From Stemphylium vesicarium (taxonomy: Eukaryota > Ascomycota > Dothideomycetes > Pleosporales > Pleosporaceae), in contig QXCR01000004.1 in assembly GCA_004380135.1 (NCBI GenBank), positions 434,001-498,000 on the forward strand: 64,000 nucleotides of DNA, written 5' to 3'. A model generated the notes under the pieces. It was not told where the DNA came from, searched no databases, and worked only from the letters and a program-made list of their open reading frames with translations. This document shows, piece after piece, positions 10,276 through 20,826 of this stretch (its first letter is position 1; every line of letters begins with the position of its first letter). The translations under genes and the position numbers were made by a program.

Positions 10276-12124
10276 ATGACTTCGTTGAGGACGGCGTTGA
10301 GCCTGTCCAAGGAAGAGGTCAGGAATGCTAGACCCCCTGGAACGGCTACACTCGTTGGTAAGAGACACTGGCATTCATCTCTGTCAAGTCGACACTGGCT
10401 AATGGGTTTTCGATAGAGCATCTCGAATGGACGGCTTCGCAGTCGAATAAAGACGAGATTCGTCTTGTGCCTCAGCCCTCGGCCGACCCAGCGGATCCTC
10501 TCAATCTGCCCATGTGGCGCAAACTCGCAATGCTGGCTGTCATGTCACTTCACCCATTCGTGGTGAACTTCACTAGCTCGTCCATGTCGAGCGCGTTACC
10601 CATCTACGCATCAACAGGCGTGTTTGGTTTCCCACCAAAGACTTTCTCGCAGCTAACGTACTTTGTTGCGGTCAACATTCTCATGCTGGGAGTGTCGAAC
10701 CTGTGGTGGGTGCCACTGGCCAATTCGTTCGGTCGACGTCCAGTGGTGCTCGGAAGTCTGTTACTCCTGACTTTCTCGAGCATGTGGGCTGGATTGGCAA
10801 CGAGCTTTGACAGTATGCTGGCTGCGAGGCTTTTCATGGGCATTGGAGGTGGTCCTGCCGACGCTGTTAGTCCGGACGTGGTTGGTGAGATATTCTTCAT
10901 TCATCAGCGCGGACGTGCTTTGGTATGTTATCATTCCAACCACTTCTTCACACCACAGAGTCTGACATGCGCTTCGTGCAGGCTATCTATACCGTCTTCC
11001 TTAGTTTGGGTTCGCTTGTCGGCGCGGTCGCTGGGGGCTACATCGTCGCGAGCATGAGCCTATCCTGGCTACACTGGATGAACGTTCTCCTGTCAGCCAT
11101 CACATTCGTCCTCTGCCTCCTGTTCCAAGCCGAGACGCTCTATAACCGCCCGGAAACAACGGTTACCTTCGACGACGACGACGACCCAAATAAGCAAACT
11201 GTCGAAACTAAAGAGAGAGTCACCGTTTCAGACTCCGCGGCAGCATGTTCATACCCTCCGTACTCATACTTCCGCTCTCTGCGACTCATCACCTACCAAC
11301 CCGGTATCGGTAGGAATTTCATCGCTCTGTTCAAGGTCTTGAAATTTCCTGGTGTTTGGCTAGTAGCATCCTGGTATGCTGGACTTGTCGGGCTTATCGT
11401 GAGTTGAACGGATCCACATACAGGGAAGGAAGATGTGCTAACTCACCATCAGGTCACCATGTCCACAGTCGGTCCTCAGATCGTGGGCGCACCGCCATAC
11501 CTCTGGGGCAACGGTGTCGGACTGATCAACATTGGCGGTATCCTCGGCGCCTTACTCGGCTGTGTGAGTCCTCACCCTTTGTTGTTCATCCCCCCTTAGA
11601 TCTTTGCTAATTGCAGAGAAAACGTTTAGGCCTACACCTACCTGGTCGCCGACTTCACAACCAAGCGCATGGCCAAGAAAGACCTTCACGGCTTCTCTGA
11701 ACCCGAATCGCGTCTCGTCACCGCTTTGCCCGCCCTATTCTTCGCTACAGGCGGCGCCCTTATCTTCGGTTTCGTCGCACAGAATCCCTCGCCTACTGGC
11801 TGGGTTGGTCTTCAATTCGGGTTTGGTCTCGTCTCTTTCGGGCTGATGCAGGCGCCATCTGTTGGCTTCAACTACATCATCGAGGCTTATGGAGGACTTG
11901 CTGGTGACTGTTTTGTTGCGGTCACGACAGTGAGGGGTATAGTGAGTTTTGCTTGGACGTTCTTCGTTGGCGAGTGGGTCACGCATCAAGGTGCTGCAGA
12001 GCCGTTTGGCATCTTCGGCATGTTGATGGGCCTGTTTGGCTTGCTGACTATTCCGATGCTCATCTGGGGCAAGAGGCTCAGGATCTGGACTGCCAAGTGG
12101 GTCTCTCAGGACAGGACGGAGTAG
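10276..12124 (+). CDS. Major facilitator superfamily transporter
   Basis: Exons 10276-10357, 10417-10922, 10982-11398, 11453-11563 and 11630-12124 give 536 aa with about twelve hydrophobic segments. The MFS loop signature is seen as ANSFGRRPVVLGS between TM2 and TM3, with RLFMGIGGGPADAVSPDVVGE after it. A long acidic cytosolic loop (DDDDDPNKQ) separates the two halves. Four small introns (54-66 nt) all have good donors (GTAAGA, GTATGT, GTGAGT, GTGAGT), and each join keeps a transmembrane helix intact. The family is a DHA1-like drug/proton or metabolite antiporter of the plasma membrane; the substrate is unknown. Position next to the zinc-finger factor suggests uptake or export of the compound handled by the neighbouring enzymes. 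Confidence 0.85.
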
Positions 12125-12565
12125 TCTATGATGTAATGTTTCATGGTCGTAATGGCTTCTATGTCTGGTATTCTCTCAGTAGCTTGCTATCAAATACATG
12201 TTCTGAATACTTGCAATGCCCAATGACGAGAAGATTGTGCTGATCGCGAGACATGAAGGACAGAGTGTTGTTTGCTTGCGTGATGTTGATCTCGATATGC
12301 TGACTAGCTAATAAGTTTAATAAGATTAGCTAAATGGAGATAGCGATGTCGTAATGAAGTTGTCAAGAATGGCCGGCAATATCGATATGGTGCGATAATG
12401 CAAAGTCCTAAAGGTACTCAGCGTGTGATTGGCGTCGAATGTCACGATTGAATGGCAAAGACACTATTTTGCATAGTCAATAATCCCGAGGTACAGCCGA
12501 GCTGTTTAACAAAGGAATGAAAAATTGATTGATACAAAGTAAAGAAAAGTAACATTTTAACCCCC
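12125..12565. other. Convergent 3' spacer
   Basis: 441 nt between the MFS and ALDH-like stop codons, AT-rich around 12300-12340. Nothing else recognised. Confidence 0.45.
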
Positions 12566-14111
12566 TCAGACAAACGCCCATCGCCTCAGTCCAGCCCTGA
12601 TGCCAAAGAAAATCGTCGCACCAATACATGTCAAGAGCGGAATACCATAAAAGCCCAGACCGATAAAGATACCCTGCTCAAAGTATCCAATTGCGATCGA
12701 TTCCGCGCGCTTCTTCTCCTTAATCTCTTGTGTTGCTTTACCAAGAAGCTCCGTTGCTGCTTTAGAGTCCTTGCTCAAAAGGACTTTAGAAATTGATGAC
12801 TGAGAGGTTGGAGCAATAATGTATGCTGGCGAGATACGAGTAAAGTGTTGCGTCGTATACCGCTTCTCTATGTCGAAAGATTGTGAGATCGGGGCGGCTG
12901 GACCGAGGAGAAGACGGAAGGGGATGTGGTTTGCAAAAGATACGTCCGCGTTGATGAATTGCGAAAGGTACTTGCCGGTCGACGGTGTACCGAAATGGTA
13001 AGCAGCCAGCAGGGTGGCCTGAGGGTCCAAGTCTTCGTCAACGAGGCTAATAGCGTGCTCGAGAGACGTGATGGATGATACGCAGAACACAGGCTGTTGG
13101 CACTTTGATGGTAGAGCCATAAGGTTCGTGAGCTCAACGACAGCGCCATTGTCACCTTGGGTGATGACGTTCACCTTCCATGACTTGCTTTCGGATAAAG
13201 CTTGGAAGGTCTCAGCCACTCTCGACGACTTCTTTTGTTCTCTGACGTTGGCTGATCCGTTTGAGATACCGCCAGCGCCAGCCAAGAAGCGAAGAGAATG
13301 CTTTAGAACGTGTTCAAGAAACTCCCTCTTGCAGAACTCGTTGACAAGCACCACGTCTGGCGCATAAGGTGATGTTCCACCAAACGCGAAGCGTGCTGTC
13401 ACTAGCTGTTCGGCGGCCGAGGCGAGATCGGCCGTACGGTCTACAACTGCAACGACTTTGCCTTGGGGAGATATGTGTTGCGCGTACGTTGGTTGGCTAA
13501 CTTGCTTTTCTTGGAGGATCTGTAGGCATGCTGAGAGTGGTTCTGAGGGAGGATCGGACGAGATGACGATGAAGGTATCCGATTCGAGCGCTTCGGTAAG
13601 CAGCTTGCGGAGTAAGGAGGGAAGAGCGCGAAGATTATTCTGCAGCTACATTATGATCAGTAGCTTGCATCATCAGACTTTTGGGGAATCTTACCTTCAG
13701 CGCCACACAGCTTCCGGCAGCGATCGCTGCACTCAACGGGGAGATGGCCGAGAAGAACGGCGTGTGACTCTTTTGGGGCTCGATATATGCGACACCCCAA
13801 GGTTCTCTCCTGTCACTAGCATCTTTGCCGTTTTTGATTCTGTATTCAGCTTCCAGCTCCTTCTTCGGATCGATTGAGCTATAGTGTTCTTTGACTAGGT
13901 CCAGCACGAGTGCAACCTCGGTAGTCGCTTCTTCATCTGACACTTGCGTATCTTGCTTAATCGCATCTCTGATAGCATTGTTGTTGTTCCGCAGCGCGTC
14001 ATGCAGCGATTTGAGCTGTTTCTGGCGGAAGAAAGCGTTGTGGCAGCGGGTTGAGAGGGCAGTAGCTTGGAGGGTTGCAAGCGCAACTTCTGGAGTAATT
14101 GGTGACGACAT
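12566..14111 (-). CDS. ALDH-like membrane protein, catalytic residues missing (pseudoenzyme)
   Basis: Exons 14111-13695 and 13639-12566 give 496 aa; the intron is 55 nt (GTAAGA, CTGCAG). The fold is that of the aldehyde dehydrogenase superfamily, nearest the membrane-bound class-3 type: PWGVAYIEPQ at the start of the cofactor domain, a D-x-T-ADL..AA segment, and FAFGGTSPYAPDVVLV where active enzymes have GQxC. The catalytic Cys is replaced (TSPY), and the usual ELGGK Glu motif reads SPQGKVVAVV, so both key residues are absent. A hydrophobic segment near the C-terminus (GFYGIPLLTCIGATIFFG) predicts tail anchoring. It probably binds a ligand or partner rather than oxidising aldehydes (inference). 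It is convergent with the MFS gene. Confidence 0.78.
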
Positions 14112-14456
14112 GATGAACTTCAATTCTGGTAGATCAACGACTATGAGGAAAGGAAAGGGGGAGTACAACTATCGCTGTGTAAGCTTCAGGAAGTCTTCGG
14201 ATGTCCCTTGTACGAGTTTCGTATCCGATGAGCCGACGACATCGTGAGACTGCCGGGTTGAGAAACACCCCCACATTCCGACCAGAGCGGCTTGTCCCCA
14301 CGCCCCTGCCACGCTCCTGCCACAGCCTCTCCGCGTCTCCAAATGTCGGGCCCCACGATCGCGCTCTTCCGTCTTACGCTCCTAGAGATTACATCTCATC
14401 GGTAACACTGTAATTGTCACGTTTCCATTCCTAGAAGCAACATCACCACCGTCAAT
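14112..14456. promoter_or_regulatory. Divergent promoter region
   Basis: 345 nt between the start codons of the ALDH-like gene (minus) and the small unknown gene (plus). No definite element recognised. Confidence 0.35.
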
Positions 14457-14892
14457 ATGTCTGTAACCACAACGGCAAACCCCATGCACTACCAGCTGGA
14501 AGCAGTCCTCGCAGACTACGATCTCCACCACACGGAAGAGCACGATCCCAGTTTGAACGCGCACCCAGCCCCGAACACTTCTGCTTCGACGCAATTCCAG
14601 CAAAACCCAAGCGACTGGCCGACCGACCATCGTCGCGTCCCTGCATACCGCCCTGTAAACACGGAACTTGATCAAAGTGAACGCAGAGTGTACCTGAATG
14701 GAATTGAGCGGGCGTTTGTGGGAGTGATGTTCACCGGCGTGTTCTTGGAGTCGGTGAGTACCACGCCTCACCAAAGGAAATTTCAAAGAGGAACATCCCA
14801 GGCTAATGAGCATGCAGACTGTATCAAAGGTTTGGAGAAACTCACTTGGACGAGTATGGAATGCTGGGTATAAGGTTGGTGGAGAGTGGTGA
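14457..14892 (+). CDS. Small protein of unknown function (123 aa)
   Basis: Exons 14457-14753 and 14818-14892; the 64-nt intron starts GTGAGT and ends GCAG, phase 0. The predicted product has a polar N-terminal half (MSVTTTANPMHYQLEAVLAD) and a more hydrophobic segment (YLNGIERAFVGVMFTGVFLE) continued by exon 2 as STVSKVWRNSLGRVWNAGYK. That second half could be an amphipathic or membrane-associated helix. The spliced version ends neatly, whereas the unspliced frame carries on with low-quality sequence, which favours the intron. I do not recognise the family. It could be a lineage-specific protein. Confidence 0.55.
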
Positions 14893-15589
14893 AAAGGCTG
14901 CTTGGCGTCGCAAATAGGAGTTCTTCTTGCATTATACAACGAGTTTTTGTCTAATTGTGGCGAATAAGGACCACAATTGACCTTCTTTTCTGTATACTGG
15001 CTGTATTCCCTCTCATTGTGTCATGAAGTCTTCCAGGCAGTGGAGTGAGATTACCCAGGCGATTATAGCTGGCATGCTTGAATGCCACACCCTCGATTTC
15101 AACATGCTGAACACAGATACACATACTCAGAATGTATGGGGCAACTGAAGCACTACTTAGGGGACCCAAAGCTCCCAGACCGCTCCAGTCGTGCGAACTC
15201 TTAGTTTGCCAACAGGAATGTAGGACCCCGCCACATTGAACGCGCAACATCCCACGTATATCAGCCGGTTCTTCGAGCTGCTGTGCACGTGCTTTCGTGC
15301 GAGGCCAACCAGTACGCTCCAATTTCCGCGGACATCGAGTCGTCCTTTGCTGTATTCACCTCCCCGCAGCGAATCCACGCCCGGGAAGTGGAGGGGCTAT
15401 GTGATACAGACTACCGAAACTTGGCTTCCACAATGATGCTCACTATGAGGCAATCAGGCACAACCAGAGGATCAAATGCACTTATACCACTTGATCCCCC
15501 TCTTAAATATCCCTTGCTTCTTCCTCAAGAGACTTGCAGTCAACAAAACTGTTCCTTCCTCATTGTGAACTTTGTTTACGTCATCCATC
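14893..15589. promoter_or_regulatory. Promoter region of the monooxygenase fusion gene
   Basis: 697 nt. A TTAAATAT element at about 15503-15510 lies some 80 nt before the ATG at 15590 and is a TATA candidate; the stretch between is pyrimidine-rich, as in many fungal 5' leaders. No ORF supported. Confidence 0.4.
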
Positions 15590-17821
15590 ATGGGCTTAAC
15601 AAACGGCATCCCGAATGGTGTCAACAGCCACCGTCCAACCTCAACATCAAACCCGGCAAAACCGCTCAACATCACAATATGCGGTGCCGGCATCGGTGGT
15701 CTGAGTGCCGCTATCTTTCTGCGTCAGCAAGGCCACACCGTTACCCTCGTCGAGGCCTCGGGCTTCTCCAACGAACTAGGCGCAGCCGTGCATTTGGCAT
15801 CCAACGCCAACGGTCTGCTGCGCCGCATGGGCCTCATCCCTGAAGACAAGGGCGCTGTGAGCTGCATGAGAATGTCGCAGTGGTTCCCCAACGGCAAAGA
15901 AATGTTTAGCGTCGACCTGTCGCGGGATGCGGGGAGGTGGCAGCACCCCTGGCAACTAGCGCATCGCGTGAGTCTGCACAGCGAGCTGAGGAGACTGGCT
16001 ACTTGTGAGGAAGGAAAAGGGAAGCCGGCGGTTCTGAAGCTCAAGACTCGGGTTCTGGATGTCGATCCGAAAGAAGGTGTTGTGATGCTGGAAAGCGGAG
16101 AAAGGATCCAGAGCGACGTCATTGTCGGTGCGGATGGTGTACATTCTAAGACCAGACCGCGGATTCCTGGGGCTGAAGGCATCAATACTTTCGGCAGTGG
16201 GAAGAGTGCGTTCCGCTTCTTGATTCCCAGACAACGCGCTTTCGATGTGCCCGAGACGAGGAAGTTTGCAGACAAGGATGGCCATCTCATCATGATCTTT
16301 GGTCGGGACAGGAGGGTTGTCATGTATCCGACTAATGACAACACGCTGCTGAACTTTGTGTGTATCCATCCGACGTCGGAGAGTCAGGTCAATCCTCAGG
16401 AGCCCGGGAGCAGCGACTGGCAGAACCAAGGTAACCTCAGCAAGATGCTGGAGATATATAAGGATTTCGAGCCGGCGATACTCAAGCTGTTGAGCATGGC
16501 CGACGAAGAGACGCTCAAGGTTTGGGAGTTGCTGGATATGGAGCAGCTGCCAACTTGGACGTACGAGAAGCTCGTGCTCATCGGCGATGCTGCTCATCCC
16601 TTTACGCCGCGTAAGTCCATCTCTTTCTTTTCGAAGCCCTCTGGACAAACCCAGCTAACGAACATTTCAGACCAAGGTCAAGGTGCCGGTCAGGCCATCG
16701 AGGATGCCGCCTCTCTCGCAGTCATGCTGCCCCTCGGCACGCGCCTCGATTCCATCCCCGCCCGCCTCAAGCTATACGAAAAGTGCCGGTACGAGCGTGC
16801 CACCGTCATCCAGGAGTACTCTCGACTAGCAGGTAAAGACCTAGGATCCGGTCCACCCGTCGACGCCATGAAATTCACAGCCTACAACTTTGGTCACGAC
16901 GAATGGCACCACTCAAGCCAGATGCTGCGCAAGTGGGAATGGGAGAACAAGAAGGGCCTGCTCTGGAGGATGCCAACCGCTTTCGGTCCGATGCCCGGGC
17001 CACGGCAGGACTTCGCAGGGCGCCCAAGAGATGGGTCAAAGGCTACGTTCAAGACTGCGAGTATCAAGTTCAAGACGAGTAGGACGGTATTGCAGAACCT
17101 GTTGCCGACCGAGAACCTGAAGTTCGCTGCTGCTGACACGACCGCCTATGCCACTTTTGCTGTTACGCAGCTCGGTAACTTGGATTGGCTAGGTGGAAGA
17201 GGTTACAACCACTTTGGGCTGTATGTGCACGGCATCCAGTACACAAAAGCTGACGGGGAGACCGTAGTCGGCACATACCTTCCCGTCTTGTTCGAGAACT
17301 TGGCCGATCCCATCTTGAGCGGTCGGGAGGAGCTAGGCTTCCCGAAGCTGTTCGCCGAGCTCGATGTCAACAAGGCTGTCGATAAGTGGACGTTGGATGC
17401 AGGTTGGATGTCTTCAAAGTTCTGCAACATGTCACTCTCCGGTCTACAGCAGTCTTCTGCAACAGATGGTGAAGCACCAGCGCTGTCTCCACCACTGCCC
17501 AAGGACGATGGCTTGCTGTTTCACAAGTATGTGCCTGCTACTGGCAGCACGGGTAGCAAGGAGCGGGGGCAAGCTGATGTTGAATACACTGCTTTCCTGC
17601 CAGGCGTGGAGGATGCGAATACGGTAGAGAAGAAGGTCGAACGGACGCTGAAGGCGAGTGCGGCTAAGATCTCTTTTGATGCGCTTGACTGGAAGGCTTT
17701 GCCAACGCTGCATCACATTATCGAGAGGCTCCAGGAAGTACCGGTATACAGCGTTGTTGACGCAAAGGTCGTTGAAGGCACTGGAGTCAGCGATGTGAGT
17801 GCAGTACGGAAGCTGCAGTGA
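15590..17821 (+). CDS. FAD-dependent monooxygenase fused to acetoacetate-decarboxylase-like domain
   Basis: Exons 15590-16610 and 16671-17821 give 723 aa. The 60-nt intron (GTAAGT..TTTCAG) is a multiple of three and contains no stop, but splicing restores the strict family motif GDAAHPFTPHQGQGAGQA. Residues about 25-480 are a salicylate-hydroxylase-like group A flavoprotein: GAGIGG dinucleotide site (32-37), GADGVHS motif, and GDAAHP at 332-337. Residues about 500-720 resemble acetoacetate decarboxylase (NHFGLYVHGIQY, GREELGFPKLFAELD). Lys566 in FPK is the likely counterpart of the Schiff-base lysine; the following lysine of classical enzymes is Leu here. The fusion suggests hydroxylation coupled to decarboxylation or aldol-type chemistry on an aromatic or polyketide substrate (inference). 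Confidence 0.85.
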   Translation: MGLTNGIPNGVNSHRPTSTSNPAKPLNITICGAGIGGLSAAIFLRQQGHTVTLVEASGFSNELGAAVHLASNANGLLRRMGLIPEDKGAVSCMRMSQWFPNGKEMFSVDLSRDAGRWQHPWQLAHRVSLHSELRRLATCEEGKGKPAVLKLKTRVLDVDPKEGVVMLESGERIQSDVIVGADGVHSKTRPRIPGAEGINTFGSGKSAFRFLIPRQRAFDVPETRKFADKDGHLIMIFGRDRRVVMYPTNDNTLLNFVCIHPTSESQVNPQEPGSSDWQNQGNLSKMLEIYKDFEPAILKLLSMADEETLKVWELLDMEQLPTWTYEKLVLIGDAAHPFTPRKSISFFSKPSGQTQLTNISDQGQGAGQAIEDAASLAVMLPLGTRLDSIPARLKLYEKCRYERATVIQEYSRLAGKDLGSGPPVDAMKFTAYNFGHDEWHHSSQMLRKWEWENKKGLLWRMPTAFGPMPGPRQDFAGRPRDGSKATFKTASIKFKTSRTVLQNLLPTENLKFAAADTTAYATFAVTQLGNLDWLGGRGYNHFGLYVHGIQYTKADGETVVGTYLPVLFENLADPILSGREELGFPKLFAELDVNKAVDKWTLDAGWMSSKFCNMSLSGLQQSSATDGEAPALSPPLPKDDGLLFHKYVPATGSTGSKERGQADVEYTAFLPGVEDANTVEKKVERTLKASAAKISFDALDWKALPTLHHIIERLQEVPVYSVVDAKVVEGTGVSDVSAVRKLQ

Positions 17822-18439
17822 GCGCGTCCCGTAGCCAGATGTATATACCTCAGCATTTTCATACCTATTAGCGCATCCAATTATCATCAGCATAGTTTGC
17901 ATCAATCGTTGCAATCAAAGACTCCCACCTGTAAACTTGTAATGCCTTTCATTCTCTCATCTACAAAGGTCCAACTCCTACAAATGAGACACGCTTGTCC
18001 CGAAGCTATGTATAAATGGGGTATTACCAAGGCCATCTATCGATTTCATCCCAACACCATACTGCCATATCAATGCAAGAAACATGTGAAAAGAAAAAGG
18101 AAAGAAAGACAATGCGCGTCTCTGTGATAACAAGCCGCCACCTAATGTCCACCAGGGACCATCTCGTCCGCAGAGTCGGGAAATATGGAATCTGAACTGG
18201 GCTGCCGAGGGCGCTGCTGAACGTCTTTGATAGCTTCGGTATGAGGTGCAACCGATCCTGTTTCAGTCTTCGAGTCCGCCGTTGGTTCCAAAACTCTGGT
18301 GGTGCCTGAAGAAGGTAAGAATGACGAAGGGTGTGTCTCCTCTTCAGGACAATCTTCGCCTGTCTTCACATCAGTCCCAAGCTTTATTAATCAAATCTTC
18401 AAAACAGAGGGAGTGCTAGTGGAGTACGCAGGGCAAGAA
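17822..18439. other. Convergent spacer
   Basis: 618 nt between two convergent genes. A 75-codon minus-strand ORF (18142-18369) of low complexity was judged doubtful. Otherwise nothing recognised. Confidence 0.4.
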
Positions 18440-19827
18440 CTACGCACTCGCTACACCTAAGCCCTCGCAAAGCCTCTTCCTCCATTGCCCACAAACATCT
18501 TCAAAGCCCTCCAACACGTTCGCACAAGCGCGTTTCGCCTCCCTTTCTTTGAGTCGCCGATTCCAGTCACCGTGCTCGATGTATTCCTGCGCCTCCTTTG
18601 TCCTTTCGTTCTCGCGTTTCCAGTCTTGCAGCTGTTCTTTGCTGACTTTCAGTCTCCTCGTCGCGTTCGCGGTCGTCTGTCGAGACATGTGTAGAGTGTC
18701 GCTAACGTTTGCCAGGTGTTGCAGAAGCTCGCGACTCGAGTGTGTAAGGTGGGAGAGCGCGACGAGCGGCTCGGCGGAGGGATGGGGAAGTAGCTCCAAG
18801 GTTGATTGTATGATTGGGAGGAGTTCTTCGATTGTGTCGGGGTCGGGTATAATGGGCCGTGGGCCGGAGAAGGATGCGGCGAGGGATGTGAGGGTACGAG
18901 ATTGATGGGTCAGATGTGTCGTCAAGGCATCATGGGCCGTTTTAAGCCTTGTTCCTGTCAGTAAATTGTTGAGGGGATTGGATGTGCAGATCAGATAAGA
19001 GATGTTTGTGCATGCTCGCGGCAATACCCCTTAGGGGTCGCCAACATGAGCCGAACATAATTCTCGAGCCGCATCGTGGCTTTAGCCGGGTCGAAATTTG
19101 ACCCTGCTTGATCTGGTGGAAGAAATTGGACGTACCTTGTTGCCCCGTTCTCTATAGCAATCTGGCTGCCCAGGTCCCGTAACTGCTCCGTGACCCTCTT
19201 GACAACCTCGTCTGACGCGCTGCCGTTCTCTTCCATTCCCCGCCGCGCCAGACTTTCAATAGCGGCCATTCGCGATTCCAGGGCCGGGGAGATGCCTTCG
19301 TTCTCCAGGTCCGAGTCGTCGCCATAATCGGAGCCGTCGTACAGCGACCGTTGCCTGGCGTGTTTCTTTGTCTTTACGGCAGACGCCGGGCTCAGGCGGG
19401 CTGGAGAAGAGTCCTGCATGGCAACCCCGCTATCGCGCACGCCGTTGATGCTGGCAGTGCTGGCGCCGCCGTAAGAGCCGTCATGCTCCACGGCTGTTCC
19501 AATGTCTGCCAGGTCGTCTTGCGACTCGTCTATTTCGTCGCCATAGTCGCCGTCCAGGGCCTCGTCGTCGTCGTCGTCCCAGACCTCGCCCAGCTCGTCG
19601 GCCAGGTTTCCCAGGCCATTGCCGTCTCCTCCTCCGTCGAAGTGGTGGGCGGGGTTGTCGTCAAAGTCGTGCGACGAGCGCGGGGTTATGGGCGAGTAGC
19701 CGGACGAGCGTCGATTAAAGGATTGGCGCCTGGAAGAGGAGGTGTTGTATGACATGTCCAGGCTCGAGGGGTGTCGACGGTGGGAGGATACGGGGCGATG
19801 AGTCGGTGTGTCTGGTGGAGAAGACAT
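18440..19827 (-). CDS. Acidic, coiled-coil protein of unknown function
   Basis: Exons 19827-19136 and 18947-18440 give 399 aa. The 188-nt intron starts GTACGT; the acceptor AACAAG|G gives the join ENGATRLKTAHDAL, which keeps a helical region continuous, while the nearer acceptor GACAG brings an early stop. The N-terminal 200 residues are Ser/Arg-rich and then very acidic (VWDDDDDEALDGDYGDE), with predicted phosphorylation-type RRQS/RQRS sites. The C-terminal half is long alpha-helix with heptad character (SRQTTANATRRLKVSKEQL, WKRENERTKEAQEY). The layout would suit a cytoskeletal or spindle-pole adaptor, but I do not recognise the family. The intron is longer than its neighbours', so the splice model is less certain. 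Confidence 0.65.
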
Positions 19828-20826
19828 GGTGCTATGGCTGTACTAAGGCGAGTGGAAATGCGCCGAGCGCGTCCGAGGATCGTGAAGTCGCTGGTCGAGG
19901 AAAGGCGGTCCGCATTAGGAGAGCCCCAGTCGGGGATCTGCCGGGAGGAAACAAGGGAGCGCAATGCGCCTTTGCCTCACAGCGCCCTCAGCCGTGGGCA
20001 AGACGTGGCCCAATCTCCGCAAGCAGAAGGCTGTCCGAGCAACCAGACGCTCGTGTTGGTCACAAAGAAATACACGTGGCGGGGTAGCGGCGTCTGCACA
20101 ATTACTCTACCCCTAAACGTGAAGCTGCGGGCTCGGCTGCGGTAATGCGCCTCACTGCAAGGCACGGCGGCGTGCGGGCGAGGGAGGGTGCGTGGCTTGT
20201 GGCGCTTAGCGATAGATAAAGCGAGCGACGAGCGCAATTTGCGAGAAATCGATAGTCGAGCTTGTGTCAAAGTCCGTCAGAACCTACAGGCACGGTGTTT
20301 GTTGACGCTTGTCTTGTTGCAATGTTTGGCATTAGCCTGCCAGAAAGACCCTTTTTTTCGTGAAATTGCGGTAAGTATGGGTATCCTTGTCCTAGGCCTT
20401 CGCCCAAATGTGGCTGTCATGGCAAAACTACCCGGCTCGTCTCTACCCATCATTCAGGCATATACGTCAATGGGCGTCACGGAGAAAATAGTGATGCAAT
20501 TGCCGGCTGTAGGATAGTATTCCGAGATCCAAAGACGCTCGTTGCCATCCTACACCCATTCTCCCATCGTTTTCTTTTTGTACCATCATAATCCCAAAAA
20601 CACTGTCGTGAAGCACATGGGTATCGCGTATGGTCATCCTAAGCCGGGCCAGATCCACGCTCACATACCCCCCAAACGCCCAGTCATCAGCCGTACCAAG
20701 CTTCTGCAAAGTATCGACGTGAAGCCATCCATGGAAACAAAGCCCAAACAACGCCGGTAATGCCCTCGTAATGCCCTCGTAATGCCTGTGTAATGCCGCT
20801 GAAACAGATATCGGGTATGCGTGCAG
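19828..20826. other. Intergenic region with short tandem repeat
   Basis: About 1 kb. Probably the promoter of the acidic coiled-coil gene near 19.9-20.3 kb; GATAGATA at about 20211-20218 is GATA-like. At 20757-20800 a unit of about 11 nt (AATGCCCTCGT) repeats about four times with decay. No ORF supported. Confidence 0.4.

Noticed and set aside
18142..18369. 75-codon minus-strand ORF downstream of the acidic coiled-coil gene
   Set aside because: Low complexity, no link to the upstream exon by plausible splice sites.
18947..18960. Nearer acceptor (GACAG) for the intron of the acidic coiled-coil gene
   Set aside because: It gives a stop within four codons, whereas the next AG continues a long helical frame.
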